Part shown: positions 45,808 to 53,988 of the stretch, one piece after another
Layout: every line of letters starts with the position of its first letter
Numbering within the stretch: the stretch's first letter is position 1
Assembly (NCBI RefSeq): GCF_001969815.1
Contig: NZ_MRBK01000011.1
Coordinates: 1 to 64,000, forward strand
Reading direction: 5' to 3'
Source of the DNA: Bacillus swezeyi
GTDB lineage: Bacteria; Bacillota; Bacilli; Bacillales; Bacillaceae
DNA length: 64,000 bases
Notes under the pieces: generated by a model
The model's input: only the letters and a program-made list of their open reading frames with translations
Told to the model about the DNA's origin: nothing
The model's database searches: none
Translations under genes and position numbers: made by a program

Positions 45808-47448
45808 ATGAAATCAAGTGTTGCAACAGCATGGGATATGCTTTGGAGGTCACACCGGGAAGCAAAAAAGCTGCTTTTGTTCGCTATGCCAGTCAAAGCT
45901 GGAAAAGATGCCGGGTTAAATATAAAGGCGGATCAGGCCATGAAAGACGAAAAGCCGCCAAGCTATAAAACGCCGCAAAAGATTGGTTTGCTTCTCGGGC
46001 CTGCACTGTTTTTCGCCGTCATTTTGTTCTTTTTTCCTGAGGGGCTGAGCTATGAAGGCCGCATGGTATTGGCGACTACTTTATGGGTGGCGGTTTGGTG
46101 GATCACGGAAGCTGTGCCGATTCCTGCGGCATCCCTGCTGCCGATCGTGCTGCTGCCGCTGACGGGAGCACTGGAAAGCTCTGCTGTCACAGCAAGCTAT
46201 GGCGATCCGATCGTGTTTCTGTTTTTAGGAGGATTTCTCATTGCCCTTGCCATGGAGCGCTGGAATCTCCATAAACGGATTGCTCTTAACATTATTTTCG
46301 TCGTCGGCACCAGTACGTCAAGAATTGTTCTCGGGTTTATGGCTGCCACAGGATTTTTGTCCATGTGGGTTTCAAACACGGCCGCCGTTATGATGATGCT
46401 GCCAATTGGAACCGCTATCATCCATCAGGTATCAGCTGTCATGAAGTCTGAGAGAAAAGATCTGGCAGGGGAAGAAGCGAGATTCTCAAAGGCTCTCATC
46501 TTCAGCATCGGGTATGCGGGTACGATCGGCGGACTTGGTACACTGATTGGCACACCGCCAAACATTATTTTGGCAGCCAATATTCAAAAGCTCTACGGGG
46601 TTGAAGTCTCTTTCGGAGGCTGGATGGCCTTTGCCGTTCCGGTTGTTGTCGTTTTGCTTGTGGCGGTATGGCTGTACTTGACAAAGGTTGCACACCCGAT
46701 CAAAATAAAACAGCTTCCAGGCGGAAAAGAATTAATTCTGGAAGAAAAAAGAAAGCTCGGGAACATTCGTTTTGAAGAAACAATGGTGCTGCTTGTGTTC
46801 GGATTTGCCGCATTTATGTGGGTGACGAGAACATTTTTATGGGAAGAGAGGATACCGGGCATCAATGATACAATGATTGCGATTTTTGCAGCTTCATTGC
46901 TTTTCCTCATCCCATCGCTGAATAAAGGCGGGAGGGTCTTGGACTGGAAGGTGTCAAAAGACTTGCCGTGGGGAATTCTGCTGTTGTTCGGCGGAGGGCT
47001 CGCGCTTGCAACGGGCTTTAAAGAAACGGGGCTGGCCGAATGGATCGGCGGACAGCTGACGATATTGGACGGGTTTAACTTTGTCATCATTGTCGTCATC
47101 TCAGCAACATTGGTGCTGTTTTTGACTGAAATCACGTCTAATACGGCCACGGCTACCATGATTTTGCCGGTGCTGGCATCGCTTGCTTTGGCGCTGAATG
47201 TGCATCCATTTGCGCTGATGGTGCCTGCCGCAATGGCGGCGAACTGTGCTTTCATGCTTCCGGTCGGAACGCCTCCGAATGCGATTATTTTCGCGTCGGG
47301 AAAATTAAAGATCAGCGAAATGGTCAGGACGGGCTTTGTCATTAACATCTTTACATTGATTTTAATTGTCGGGGCTGTGTTCTATATTCTTCCTCATCTT
47401 TGGGGAGTAGATTTGACCGTCTTTCCTGATCAGCTGAAATCAAATTAA
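45808..47448 (+). CDS. DASS-family sodium/dicarboxylate symporter
   Basis: A 546-aa SLC13/DASS carrier similar in layout to S. aureus SdcS. After a hydrophilic N-terminal stretch of about 55 residues come eleven or so helices. The two substrate/sodium motifs are present: MWVSNTAAVMMMLPIG near residue 190 (SNT) and TEITSNTATATMILP near 440 (SNT), plus GTLIGTPPNIIL and LPVGTPPNAIIF. Expected to import succinate, malate or fumarate with Na+. Repressed by a cre site and probably by the divergent FCD regulator. Confidence 0.9.
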   Translation: MKSSVATAWDMLWRSHREAKKLLLFAMPVKAGKDAGLNIKADQAMKDEKPPSYKTPQKIGLLLGPALFFAVILFFFPEGLSYEGRMVLATTLWVAVWWITEAVPIPAASLLPIVLLPLTGALESSAVTASYGDPIVFLFLGGFLIALAMERWNLHKRIALNIIFVVGTSTSRIVLGFMAATGFLSMWVSNTAAVMMMLPIGTAIIHQVSAVMKSERKDLAGEEARFSKALIFSIGYAGTIGGLGTLIGTPPNIILAANIQKLYGVEVSFGGWMAFAVPVVVVLLVAVWLYLTKVAHPIKIKQLPGGKELILEEKRKLGNIRFEETMVLLVFGFAAFMWVTRTFLWEERIPGINDTMIAIFAASLLFLIPSLNKGGRVLDWKVSKDLPWGILLLFGGGLALATGFKETGLAEWIGGQLTILDGFNFVIIVVISATLVLFLTEITSNTATATMILPVLASLALALNVHPFALMVPAAMAANCAFMLPVGTPPNAIIFASGKLKISEMVRTGFVINIFTLILIVGAVFYILPHLWGVDLTVFPDQLKSN

Positions 47449-47456
47449 ATGAAAGT

Positions 47457-47484
47457 AAAGCCGGGCATGTTAGCGCCCGGCTTT
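47457..47484. terminator. terminator of the symporter gene
   Basis: AAAGCCGGGC / GCCCGGCTTT 10-bp perfect stem, 8-nt loop, between convergent genes. Confidence 0.75.
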
Positions 47485-47507
47485 ATGTCATGATTTAGTC
47501 CGTCTGC

Positions 47508-47903
47508 CTAAGCTTGCATTTGATAATTCAGCAGCCATCTGACTCCATACTTGTCCGTCACATTCGCATGCAGCGCGCCCCAAAACGTTTTTTGCAATTC
47601 CAGAGCCGCGTGTCCGCCGCTTTTCAGCGCATCATACACCCGGCGGATTTCATCCTCATTTTCACACTCCAATGTAATGCCGACATGGTCTCCTTTTTCA
47701 ACCTTTCCAAAAACGTCGGAGAAATGGATGATGCTGTTTCCGAGGTGAAGTTCGGCATGCAGATATTTTCCTTCATGTCCTTTGAACATCTCGATGCCGT
47801 CAGCAAGCTGAATATTTTGAACGTCTCCGCCCAGTGCTTCTTGATAATATGCGACTGCTTTTTTACAGCCGTCTATAAAGAGATAAGGATTTGCGCTTTT
47901 CAA
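47508..47903 (-). CDS. VOC-superfamily (glyoxalase/PhnB-like) protein
   Basis: A 131-aa protein with two beta-alpha-beta-beta-beta units of the vicinal-oxygen-chelate fold. NPYLFIDGCKKAVAYYQEAL at the N-terminus and HVGITLECENEDEIRRVYDA in the second half are typical of the PhnB/YdhR-like group; the C-terminus WGALHANVTDKYGVRWLLNY is also characteristic. Function within this group is usually unknown. Monocistronic. Confidence 0.82.
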   Translation of the reverse strand: MKSANPYLFIDGCKKAVAYYQEALGGDVQNIQLADGIEMFKGHEGKYLHAELHLGNSIIHFSDVFGKVEKGDHVGITLECENEDEIRRVYDALKSGGHAALELQKTFWGALHANVTDKYGVRWLLNYQMQA

Positions 47904-47964
47904 TCTGGATTCCTCCTTTTTTCTCAGTATACCCTAAGCCAAAGCAGATAAGAGAGGTGGTATA

Positions 47965-48387
47965 ATGAGAATAAAAAGGATGATGACTGTGACTATGGCA
48001 GCATTGCCGCACCAATACCCATTTTTATTGGTTGACCGCGTTGTTGAAAATGACCCTGGCAAGTGGGCGAAAGGATATAAATTAATATCGGAAAACGACT
48101 GGTTTATAACAGATACCCAAAAGGACATGCCGTTTTCCCTTATCATCGAGGCCCTGGCGCAAATCGCGGCGTTCACCGCAATGGGGGATCATACCGGGCT
48201 CGGATTTCTTTCCTCTGTCAAAAAGGCTGAGTCCAGCGGCATGGCGCTTCCGGGAGACAAGCTTGATCTTTATTTTGAAGCGGTGCGCTATAAACGGGGA
48301 TTTTTATTTGGGAAAGGACTGGCGTCTGTAAACGGCAGAAAGATTGCGGAAGCCGAACTGGGGATTTTTATGGAGAGTGGAAAATAA
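47965..48387 (+). CDS. ycsD: YcsD, FabZ-like hot-dog protein
   Basis: A 140-aa hot-dog-fold protein related to 3-hydroxyacyl-ACP dehydratases. LPHQYPFLLVDRVVENDPGK near residue 14 carries the FabZ-type catalytic His, and LIIEALAQIAAF near 65 the partner acidic residue on the central helix. AGAGGTGG precedes the ATG. Substrate not established; B. subtilis YcsD occupies the corresponding place in the ycs cluster. Confidence 0.82.
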   Translation: MRIKRMMTVTMAALPHQYPFLLVDRVVENDPGKWAKGYKLISENDWFITDTQKDMPFSLIIEALAQIAAFTAMGDHTGLGFLSSVKKAESSGMALPGDKLDLYFEAVRYKRGFLFGKGLASVNGRKIAEAELGIFMESGK

Positions 48388-48390
48388 GAA

Positions 48391-48418
48391 AAGGCCGTCC
48401 GGTATTGCCGGCGGCCTT
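48391..48418. terminator. bidirectional terminator between ycsD and yrpD-like gene
   Basis: AAGGCCG-CCGG / CCGG-CGGCCTT stem with one mismatch, between convergent genes. Confidence 0.75.
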
Positions 48419-48431
48419 ATGCTGCTTAACG

Positions 48432-49148
48432 TTATTTCTTCACGGAAATCGTGACATTGTTGCCGGAAGGGATAACTTTTGCGAAATCCTGTGTATCCAC
48501 GACAGGTGTGACCGCCTTTTGGTCGATTGTGATATTGGTAAAAGAGGTTGAAAAGCCGGCTGTGATGGAAGACCGCTGGCTCTCAGACGATACCGCGGCG
48601 GTGGCAAGCGTTTTCCATTTTAAAAGGGTGCCGATGTTCGTTCCTTGAATTTCCATGATGATGCGTCCGGTATAGCCGTCATTGTTCGTTCCCCAGAAGG
48701 TCGCGCGGGTATTCCCATTCAAGTTCTTATAGATCGTCATTTGCACCGTGCTTCCAGGACGGAAGCCTTTATGATTTGTGAATTGTTCTTTCCCCTCGAT
48801 ATACGTTTCCTCATTTTTTGAACCGACCTTCATGAGCGGTTTCCAGACCTTGTAGACGGTGCTGTACTGAAGGCCGATATCTGACTCGGTTCCATTTTTC
48901 GCGCGGAAGCCGGAATAAATATAAGCGGTAGCGTTTTCGATTTGTATCGTATCGGGAAGCTTGATTTTAGCCGTGAAAACAGAGCCTGTACTGTTCAGAT
49001 AGGCACGCCCGCCGATCCCATTAGGCAGCTGTGAAGCTGCTTTTGCGACTTGGGCGTCTGTACTTGGAAGGCCCGGGATGCCTCCTGAAAATGTTGTAAA
49101 AAGGACCGCTGTACCAACTGCACTTGCCATCAACCATTTTTTCAACAA
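48432..49148 (-). CDS. YrpD-like secreted protein
   Basis: A 238-aa exported protein with a Sec signal peptide ([20 protein letters not shown], cleavage near VAKAA-SQ at about residue 39). The mature part is beta-rich and has no enzyme motif I recognise ([39 protein letters not shown]). Resembles B. subtilis YrpD from memory, a secreted protein of unknown function. Own promoter presumed in the downstream-facing gap. Confidence 0.7.
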   Translation of the reverse strand: MLKKWLMASAVGTAVLFTTFSGGIPGLPSTDAQVAKAASQLPNGIGGRAYLNSTGSVFTAKIKLPDTIQIENATAYIYSGFRAKNGTESDIGLQYSTVYKVWKPLMKVGSKNEETYIEGKEQFTNHKGFRPGSTVQMTIYKNLNGNTRATFWGTNNDGYTGRIIMEIQGTNIGTLLKWKTLATAAVSSESQRSSITAGFSTSFTNITIDQKAVTPVVDTQDFAKVIPSGNNVTISVKK

Positions 49149-49233
49149 AATTCCTCCTGTTCATTGTGTTATCAGTCTTAATTATACCGTTTTTTGGAAT
49201 TCTGTTTGTGGAAATAAATCGACAAAATGTCGG

Positions 49234-49316
49234 ATTCAGACCAATTTTGTAAATATGAAGTCCCTTCATTTGTGCTCAATCGACAAACAAAATGTATAGG
49301 TTTTATTATAAGATGA
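49234..49316 (+). repeat. 83-bp flanking repeat, left copy
   Basis: Aligns without gaps to 53887-53969 with 64 of 83 bases equal by hand count. It contains a dyad TTTGT-N9-ACAAA within CATTTGTGCTCAATCGACAA. The left copy has no gene immediately downstream. Confidence 0.75.
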
Positions 49317-49791
49317 TCCTTGAAGAACATCTGTTTTTTTATTTTCGCAGGCAAATGCCGCTAAAAACGATGAACGAATCGATGTGGGGGTTGGCAGAAA
49401 TTTTGTTTCGACTTGATCAAATAAGTCATTCCTCTGTTCAATAAAAACCCATCACAAGTAACTTGTCCTGGGGAAAATCGATGCAGTTGGGTGAGCTGAA
49501 AATGCTGCCGACGTAAGTGCCGAACGATACTCCGATCTACATCTCCTTTCGTCAAACCAATGCAAAAAAGCAGATTCAGAGACTATAAAGCTGCTGTTTT
49601 TCGATATTCATCTACGTTATTAAAAAAATACGAATATTTTGTCATATTGTGAAAAATACAACTATTTAGTTGTATTTTAATCACCGAAAGGGGGTCATAT
49701 TAAGAACAAATTTCAAAATATTATTAATATTTTGACGAATGGTAACAGTTATGGTGAATGTCATGTTTTAAAAAAGGACTATTGGAGTGAG
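49317..49791. other. 475-bp non-coding stretch before the wall-protein gene
   Basis: No supported gene. It is AT-rich close to the wall-protein gene, with a possible promoter in the TTGTCATATTGTG / TATTTTAATC area near 49640-49690 and an AAAGGGGG at 49687 that matches no start. A 64-codon minus-strand frame (49361-49555) lacks recognisable motifs. Confidence 0.4.
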
Positions 49792-52700
49792 ATGTTGATG
49801 CGAAAGGGCTTTATTCCTAGGTCTTGCAAACTGCAGATCAAAAAAAGTTTTATGCTATTAGCTGTCTTTTTATTAGTCATCAGCAATCTGCTGACCGTTT
49901 TGCCTGAGCAGATCCATGCTGAGGATAATACCGGGGTAAGCCCGGCGGCAGATAACCCTTGCCCGGCACCTGTCGCGCTGATTAACGGAAGCTTTGAGCA
50001 AGGTGCTGCCAGAGGAACTGCCTATAATAATTCGGGTTACTTTTTTCATGAATCTGAGGTTCCTGGCTGGAAGACGACTGACGATGCCGTTGGTTATAAA
50101 GTCATTGAACTATGGAATTATGCAGAGAATCTCCCTGCATCCGTAAAAAATTTCCCTGCGCCTCCTGATGGAAACCGGTGGGCGGAATTAAATGCTTTTG
50201 AAAACGGTATGTTGTATCAAGACGTGAAGACAACGCCTGGACAAACGATTTATTGGCGCTTATCCCATATGGGGCGTGGAGGGGTTGACACGATGCAGGT
50301 CCGCATTGGTGCGGCAACTGCTAACCCATACGATACCGTGGTCCAAAAACAACTGTCTGATGGGAAAACTGCATGGGGAACCCATACAGGATCTTATACC
50401 GTCCCGGCAGGACAGACGACAACGCGATTTGGTTTTGAGGCGGTGAGTTCAGCCGGCGGAAGCTTAGGAGCCGGCAACTTTTTGGACGATATCTTCCTGG
50501 GCACAGAGCCGTGTGTCACGGCAAATAAGTCAGTTTCTCCACAGGGAGAAGTGCACGCCGGTGATGAGTTGACATATTCGGTTCAAGTCAAAAACGAAGG
50601 CGGAGATATCGCCGCCGGTGCGAACTTCACTGACCTAATCCCAGAGGGCACGAAATATGTCCCTGGATCGTTAAAATTGATCAACGGTTCAACAACCAAA
50701 AATCTAACTGATGCTTCGGACAGCGATGAAGGCCATTTTGACGGCAGCAAGGTAAACGTGAAACTAGGGAATTTGCCTAATACAACCGACCTGCCTAATG
50801 GAGTCACCGTCCAATTTAAAGTGAAAACGCTGACGGATTATGCGGTTACAAAAGTTAACAACAAGGCGCAAATCAACTACAAAAATTTGTTAACGAATAA
50901 AAATGATCAAACGGAATCAAATGAAGTGACGACACCGATCATTTTTAATGAGCCTAAACTTGAATCAAAGAAAACGTCAGCTATTCAAGAAAAAGCAGCT
51001 GGAAACACGGATGCCGATCACCCGGAAGTGGGAGATACGCTTCTTTATACGATTCAGACCCGAAATACCTCTCAAGACAGCCTGGTGAAAAATCTCGCGA
51101 TCTCAGACGCGATTCCGGAAGGACTGGAGTATGTCCCGGGCACACTGAAAGTAGACGGCACTGCGGTGAGCGATGCTCAAGACGGTGATAAGGGACATTA
51201 CGCCAATGGCAAAGCAGCGGGCTTGTTCGGGGATGTCAAGGACACCGAATGGCATACCGTGACATTCGAAGCGAAGGTAAAGTCCGGCCAAGCTGGTAAG
51301 GATATTGTCAACACCGCAAACGTCACGGGAGACAATATTGACACTCCTGATAAGCCTAATCACGAAGTCAAAGTCTATCCGCGAAATCCGGAGTTGGAGT
51401 CAAAGAAAACGGCAGCCATTCAGGAAAAAGCGGAAGGTAATACAGACGCAGACCATCCTGAAGTAGGGGATACGCTTCTGTACACGATTCAGACTCGAAA
51501 TATTTCCGAAGACAGTCTTGTCAAAAATCTCGTCATTTCTGATGCAATTCCGGAAGGACTGGAATACGTCCCGGGTACCTTGAAAGTGGACGGCACTGCA
51601 GTAAGTGACGCCCAAGACGATGACCAGGGCTTTTATGCCGACGGCAAAGTGGATGGTCAATTCGGTGATATAACCGACATGAAATGGAATAATGTGACAT
51701 TTGAAGTGAAGGTGCTGCCTGGACAAGCGGGAAAAGATATTGTTAATACGGCAAACGTCGGCGGCGACAATGTTGACAAGCCTAATAAACCAAACCACGA
51801 AGTCAAAGTATATCCGCGCGATCCTGTGTTAGAGTCGGAAAAAACGGCGAAGAATCTGGATGCAGACAAGGATAAATTTGAAGTAGGCGACACAGTTGTC
51901 TACACCATCAAGACCCGAAATAAAATTACTGAAAGCAATGTGGAAGATCTGTCCATTTCAGATGAACTTCCAGCCGGCCTCACGTATGTCGAAGGCAGCT
52001 TAAAAGCAAGCCATAGCGGCAAAGCGACAATCGAAGGCGGCAAAATCACAGCGAACTTTGGCGATGTCACCGACACCGAGTGGCGGACAGTGACATTCCA
52101 AGCGAAGATCGAGTCCGGCTATGTGGGTAAAACGATTGAAAACGTCGCAGATGTCGACGGCGGGAACATCGATGATCCTGATAAGCCGGGAACAGACATT
52201 AAAGTTGATCCGAAAGACCCTAAGCTTGAATCAAAGAAAACAGCAAACCTTCAAGAAAAAGCGGAAGGAAACACGGATGAAGCTCATCCCGAAGTGGGAG
52301 ACACCCTTCTTTACACGATCCAGACTCGAAACACGATCGATGACAGCCTGGTGAAAAATCTCGTCATCTCAGATGTGATTCCTGAAGGACTTGAATATGT
52401 TCAAGGTACATTAAAAGTGGACGGTACAGCGGTGAGCGATGCCCAGGATGATGATCAAGGCCATTATGCCCATGGCAAGGCGGCAGGCCAGTTTGGCGAT
52501 GTCACTGACACGAAGTGGCATACGGTGACATTCGAAGTGAAAGTCAAAGCCGGTCAAGCGGGCAAAGATATTGTCAATACGGCGAAAGTCGGCGGCGACA
52601 ATGTTGATACTCCTGATAAGCCGAACCACGAAGTCAAAGTATATCCGCGTGATCCTGTGTTAGAGTCGGAAAAAACGGCGAAAAACCTTGATTCAAACAA

Positions 52701-53649
52701 GGAGAAGTATGAAGCAGGCGACACGGTGGTTTACACGATTAAAACCCGCAACACGGTAACGGACAGTAAGGTTGAAAATCTCGTCATTTCAGACGAAATT
52801 CCAGCCGGCCTCACATATGTGGAAGGCAGCTTAAAAGCAAGCAACGGCGGGGAAGTGAAATTTGAAAACGGCAAGATCACAGCGAACTTTGGCGATGTCA
52901 CCGACACCGAGTGGCGGACAGTGACATTCCAAGCGAAGATCGAGTCCGGATATTCCGGCAAAACGATTGAAAACGTAGCAACCGTTGACGGCGGAAACGT
53001 CGATGATCCTGATAAGCCGGGAACAGACATCAAAGTTGATCCGAAAGACCCTAAGCTTGAATCAAAGAAAATAGCGAAGAACCTTGATGCAGAAAAGGAC
53101 AAGTATGAAGCGGGAGACACGGTAGTCTACACGATTAAAACCCGCAACACGGTAACGGACAGCCGAGTGGAAAACCTGACGATTTCGGATGAACTTCCGT
53201 TCGGTCTGACATATGTAGAAGGAAGTTTAAAAGTAAGCCACGGCGGTGAAGGAACATTTGAAGATGGCAAGGTTAAAGCGAATTTCGGCGATGTGAGCGA
53301 TACCGAGTGGCGGACAGTGACATTCCAAGCGAAAGTAGAATCAGGCTATGCGGGCAAAACAATTAAAAACGTGGCAGTCGTAGACGGCGGAAATGTCGAT
53401 GATCCTGATAAACCGGGAACAGACATCACGGTCGAATCGAAGAAGCCGGAAAAGCCGAATGAACCTAATGAACCAGCTAAACCGGAAAAGCCAAGCAAAT
53501 CAGAGCCTAAGGATACAGAGCAAAAGACAGATGGAAGAAATGAGCTTCCGGATACGGCAACAAATATGTTTAACTTGCTTCTTGCGGGCTTTGTGCTGCT
53601 GGGAGCCGGGGCAGGCCTTTGGTATTTTAGAAGAAAACGAAATGTCTAG
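49792..53649 (+). CDS. LPDTA cell-wall-anchored protein with DUF11-type repeats
   Basis: A 1285-aa surface protein. The start at 49792 (MLMRKGFIPRSC) follows TTGGAGTGAG; ATG at 49798 is also possible. Signal peptide to about residue 43 (EQIHA-ED); then a galactose-binding-like beta domain (about 55-240, NGSFEQ...NFLDDIFLGT); one divergent DUF11 domain (about 245-385); six highly similar repeats; a Pro/Lys/Glu spacer (KPEKPNEPNEPAKPEKPSKS); and a sortase signal LPDTA with a helix and RRKRNV tail. LPDTA/S is the signal used by the B. subtilis sortase YhcS substrates. Likely an extended adhesin or matrix stalk. Confidence 0.85.
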   Translation: MLMRKGFIPRSCKLQIKKSFMLLAVFLLVISNLLTVLPEQIHAEDNTGVSPAADNPCPAPVALINGSFEQGAARGTAYNNSGYFFHESEVPGWKTTDDAVGYKVIELWNYAENLPASVKNFPAPPDGNRWAELNAFENGMLYQDVKTTPGQTIYWRLSHMGRGGVDTMQVRIGAATANPYDTVVQKQLSDGKTAWGTHTGSYTVPAGQTTTRFGFEAVSSAGGSLGAGNFLDDIFLGTEPCVTANKSVSPQGEVHAGDELTYSVQVKNEGGDIAAGANFTDLIPEGTKYVPGSLKLINGSTTKNLTDASDSDEGHFDGSKVNVKLGNLPNTTDLPNGVTVQFKVKTLTDYAVTKVNNKAQINYKNLLTNKNDQTESNEVTTPIIFNEPKLESKKTSAIQEKAAGNTDADHPEVGDTLLYTIQTRNTSQDSLVKNLAISDAIPEGLEYVPGTLKVDGTAVSDAQDGDKGHYANGKAAGLFGDVKDTEWHTVTFEAKVKSGQAGKDIVNTANVTGDNIDTPDKPNHEVKVYPRNPELESKKTAAIQEKAEGNTDADHPEVGDTLLYTIQTRNISEDSLVKNLVISDAIPEGLEYVPGTLKVDGTAVSDAQDDDQGFYADGKVDGQFGDITDMKWNNVTFEVKVLPGQAGKDIVNTANVGGDNVDKPNKPNHEVKVYPRDPVLESEKTAKNLDADKDKFEVGDTVVYTIKTRNKITESNVEDLSISDELPAGLTYVEGSLKASHSGKATIEGGKITANFGDVTDTEWRTVTFQAKIESGYVGKTIENVADVDGGNIDDPDKPGTDIKVDPKDPKLESKKTANLQEKAEGNTDEAHPEVGDTLLYTIQTRNTIDDSLVKNLVISDVIPEGLEYVQGTLKVDGTAVSDAQDDDQGHYAHGKAAGQFGDVTDTKWHTVTFEVKVKAGQAGKDIVNTAKVGGDNVDTPDKPNHEVKVYPRDPVLESEKTAKNLDSNKEKYEAGDTVVYTIKTRNTVTDSKVENLVISDEIPAGLTYVEGSLKASNGGEVKFENGKITANFGDVTDTEWRTVTFQAKIESGYSGKTIENVATVDGGNVDDPDKPGTDIKVDPKDPKLESKKIAKNLDAEKDKYEAGDTVVYTIKTRNTVTDSRVENLTISDELPFGLTYVEGSLKVSHGGEGTFEDGKVKANFGDVSDTEWRTVTFQAKVESGYAGKTIKNVAVVDGGNVDDPDKPGTDITVESKKPEKPNEPNEPAKPEKPSKSEPKDTEQKTDGRNELPDTATNMFNLLLAGFVLLGAGAGLWYFRRKRNV
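50956..53448 (+). repeat. six in-frame repeats, order A A B A B B
   Basis: Type A units start at 50956, 51391 and 52222, each exactly 435 bp; type B units start at 51826, 52657 and 53053, each about 396 bp. All begin with a (K/E/V)LES(K/E)K sequence. Long identical DNA blocks are shared, such as around 52050-52110 and 52880-52945 in B1 and B2, indicating recent duplication or gene conversion. Confidence 0.88.
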
Positions 53650-53671
53650 AACAAAATTGTTTTAGAGTTGG

Positions 53672-53706
53672 AAGGGTCGCTAAATCAACAATTTGGCGAC
53701 CCTTTT
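53672..53706 (+). terminator. terminator of the wall-protein gene
   Basis: AAGGGTCGC / GCGACCCTT stem, A/T-rich loop, followed by TTCTTATG. Confidence 0.75.
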
Positions 53707-53886
53707 CTTATGCTTTTGAACAAGTTGGGAAAATGAAAATATCAATACATATATTAATACAAGCCGGCCATCTTTAACACATGACAATTCCGCCAAATTT
53801 TCACCATTAGAAAAGTCGATGAATTGTCTCGGTTTGTTTTCTGATATGTTAAGAGGTTTTGACTATATTGCGGAGGCGCTGCTTTT

Positions 53887-53969
53887 ATTCAGCCCAATTT
53901 TGCGGATCTGAAGTCCTGTTATTTGTGCTCAAACAGCAAACGGAATAAAAACATTTTATTGTAAGATGA
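53887..53969 (+). repeat. 83-bp flanking repeat, right copy
   Basis: Ungapped match to 49234-49316 (64/83). It ends 19 bp before the PRD regulator start, so it is the 5' region of that operon. The dyad here is TTTGT-N9-GCAAA, one base off symmetry. Confidence 0.75.
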
Positions 53970-53988
53970 CAGCAAGGAGGATATTGAG

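Noticed and set aside
46593-47348. 251-aa frame antisense to the DASS carrier
   Set aside because: Lies wholly within a well-supported gene, has no ribosome-binding site and its composition is the reverse image of hydrophobic codons.
49361-49555. 64-aa minus-strand frame in the gap before the wall-protein gene
   Set aside because: No SD, no family recognised, rich in residues typical of chance frames; not enough to call a gene.
50956-53448. Regular repeats considered as a CRISPR array
   Set aside because: Units are 396-435 bp, in frame and coding; there are no short repeats with unique spacers.
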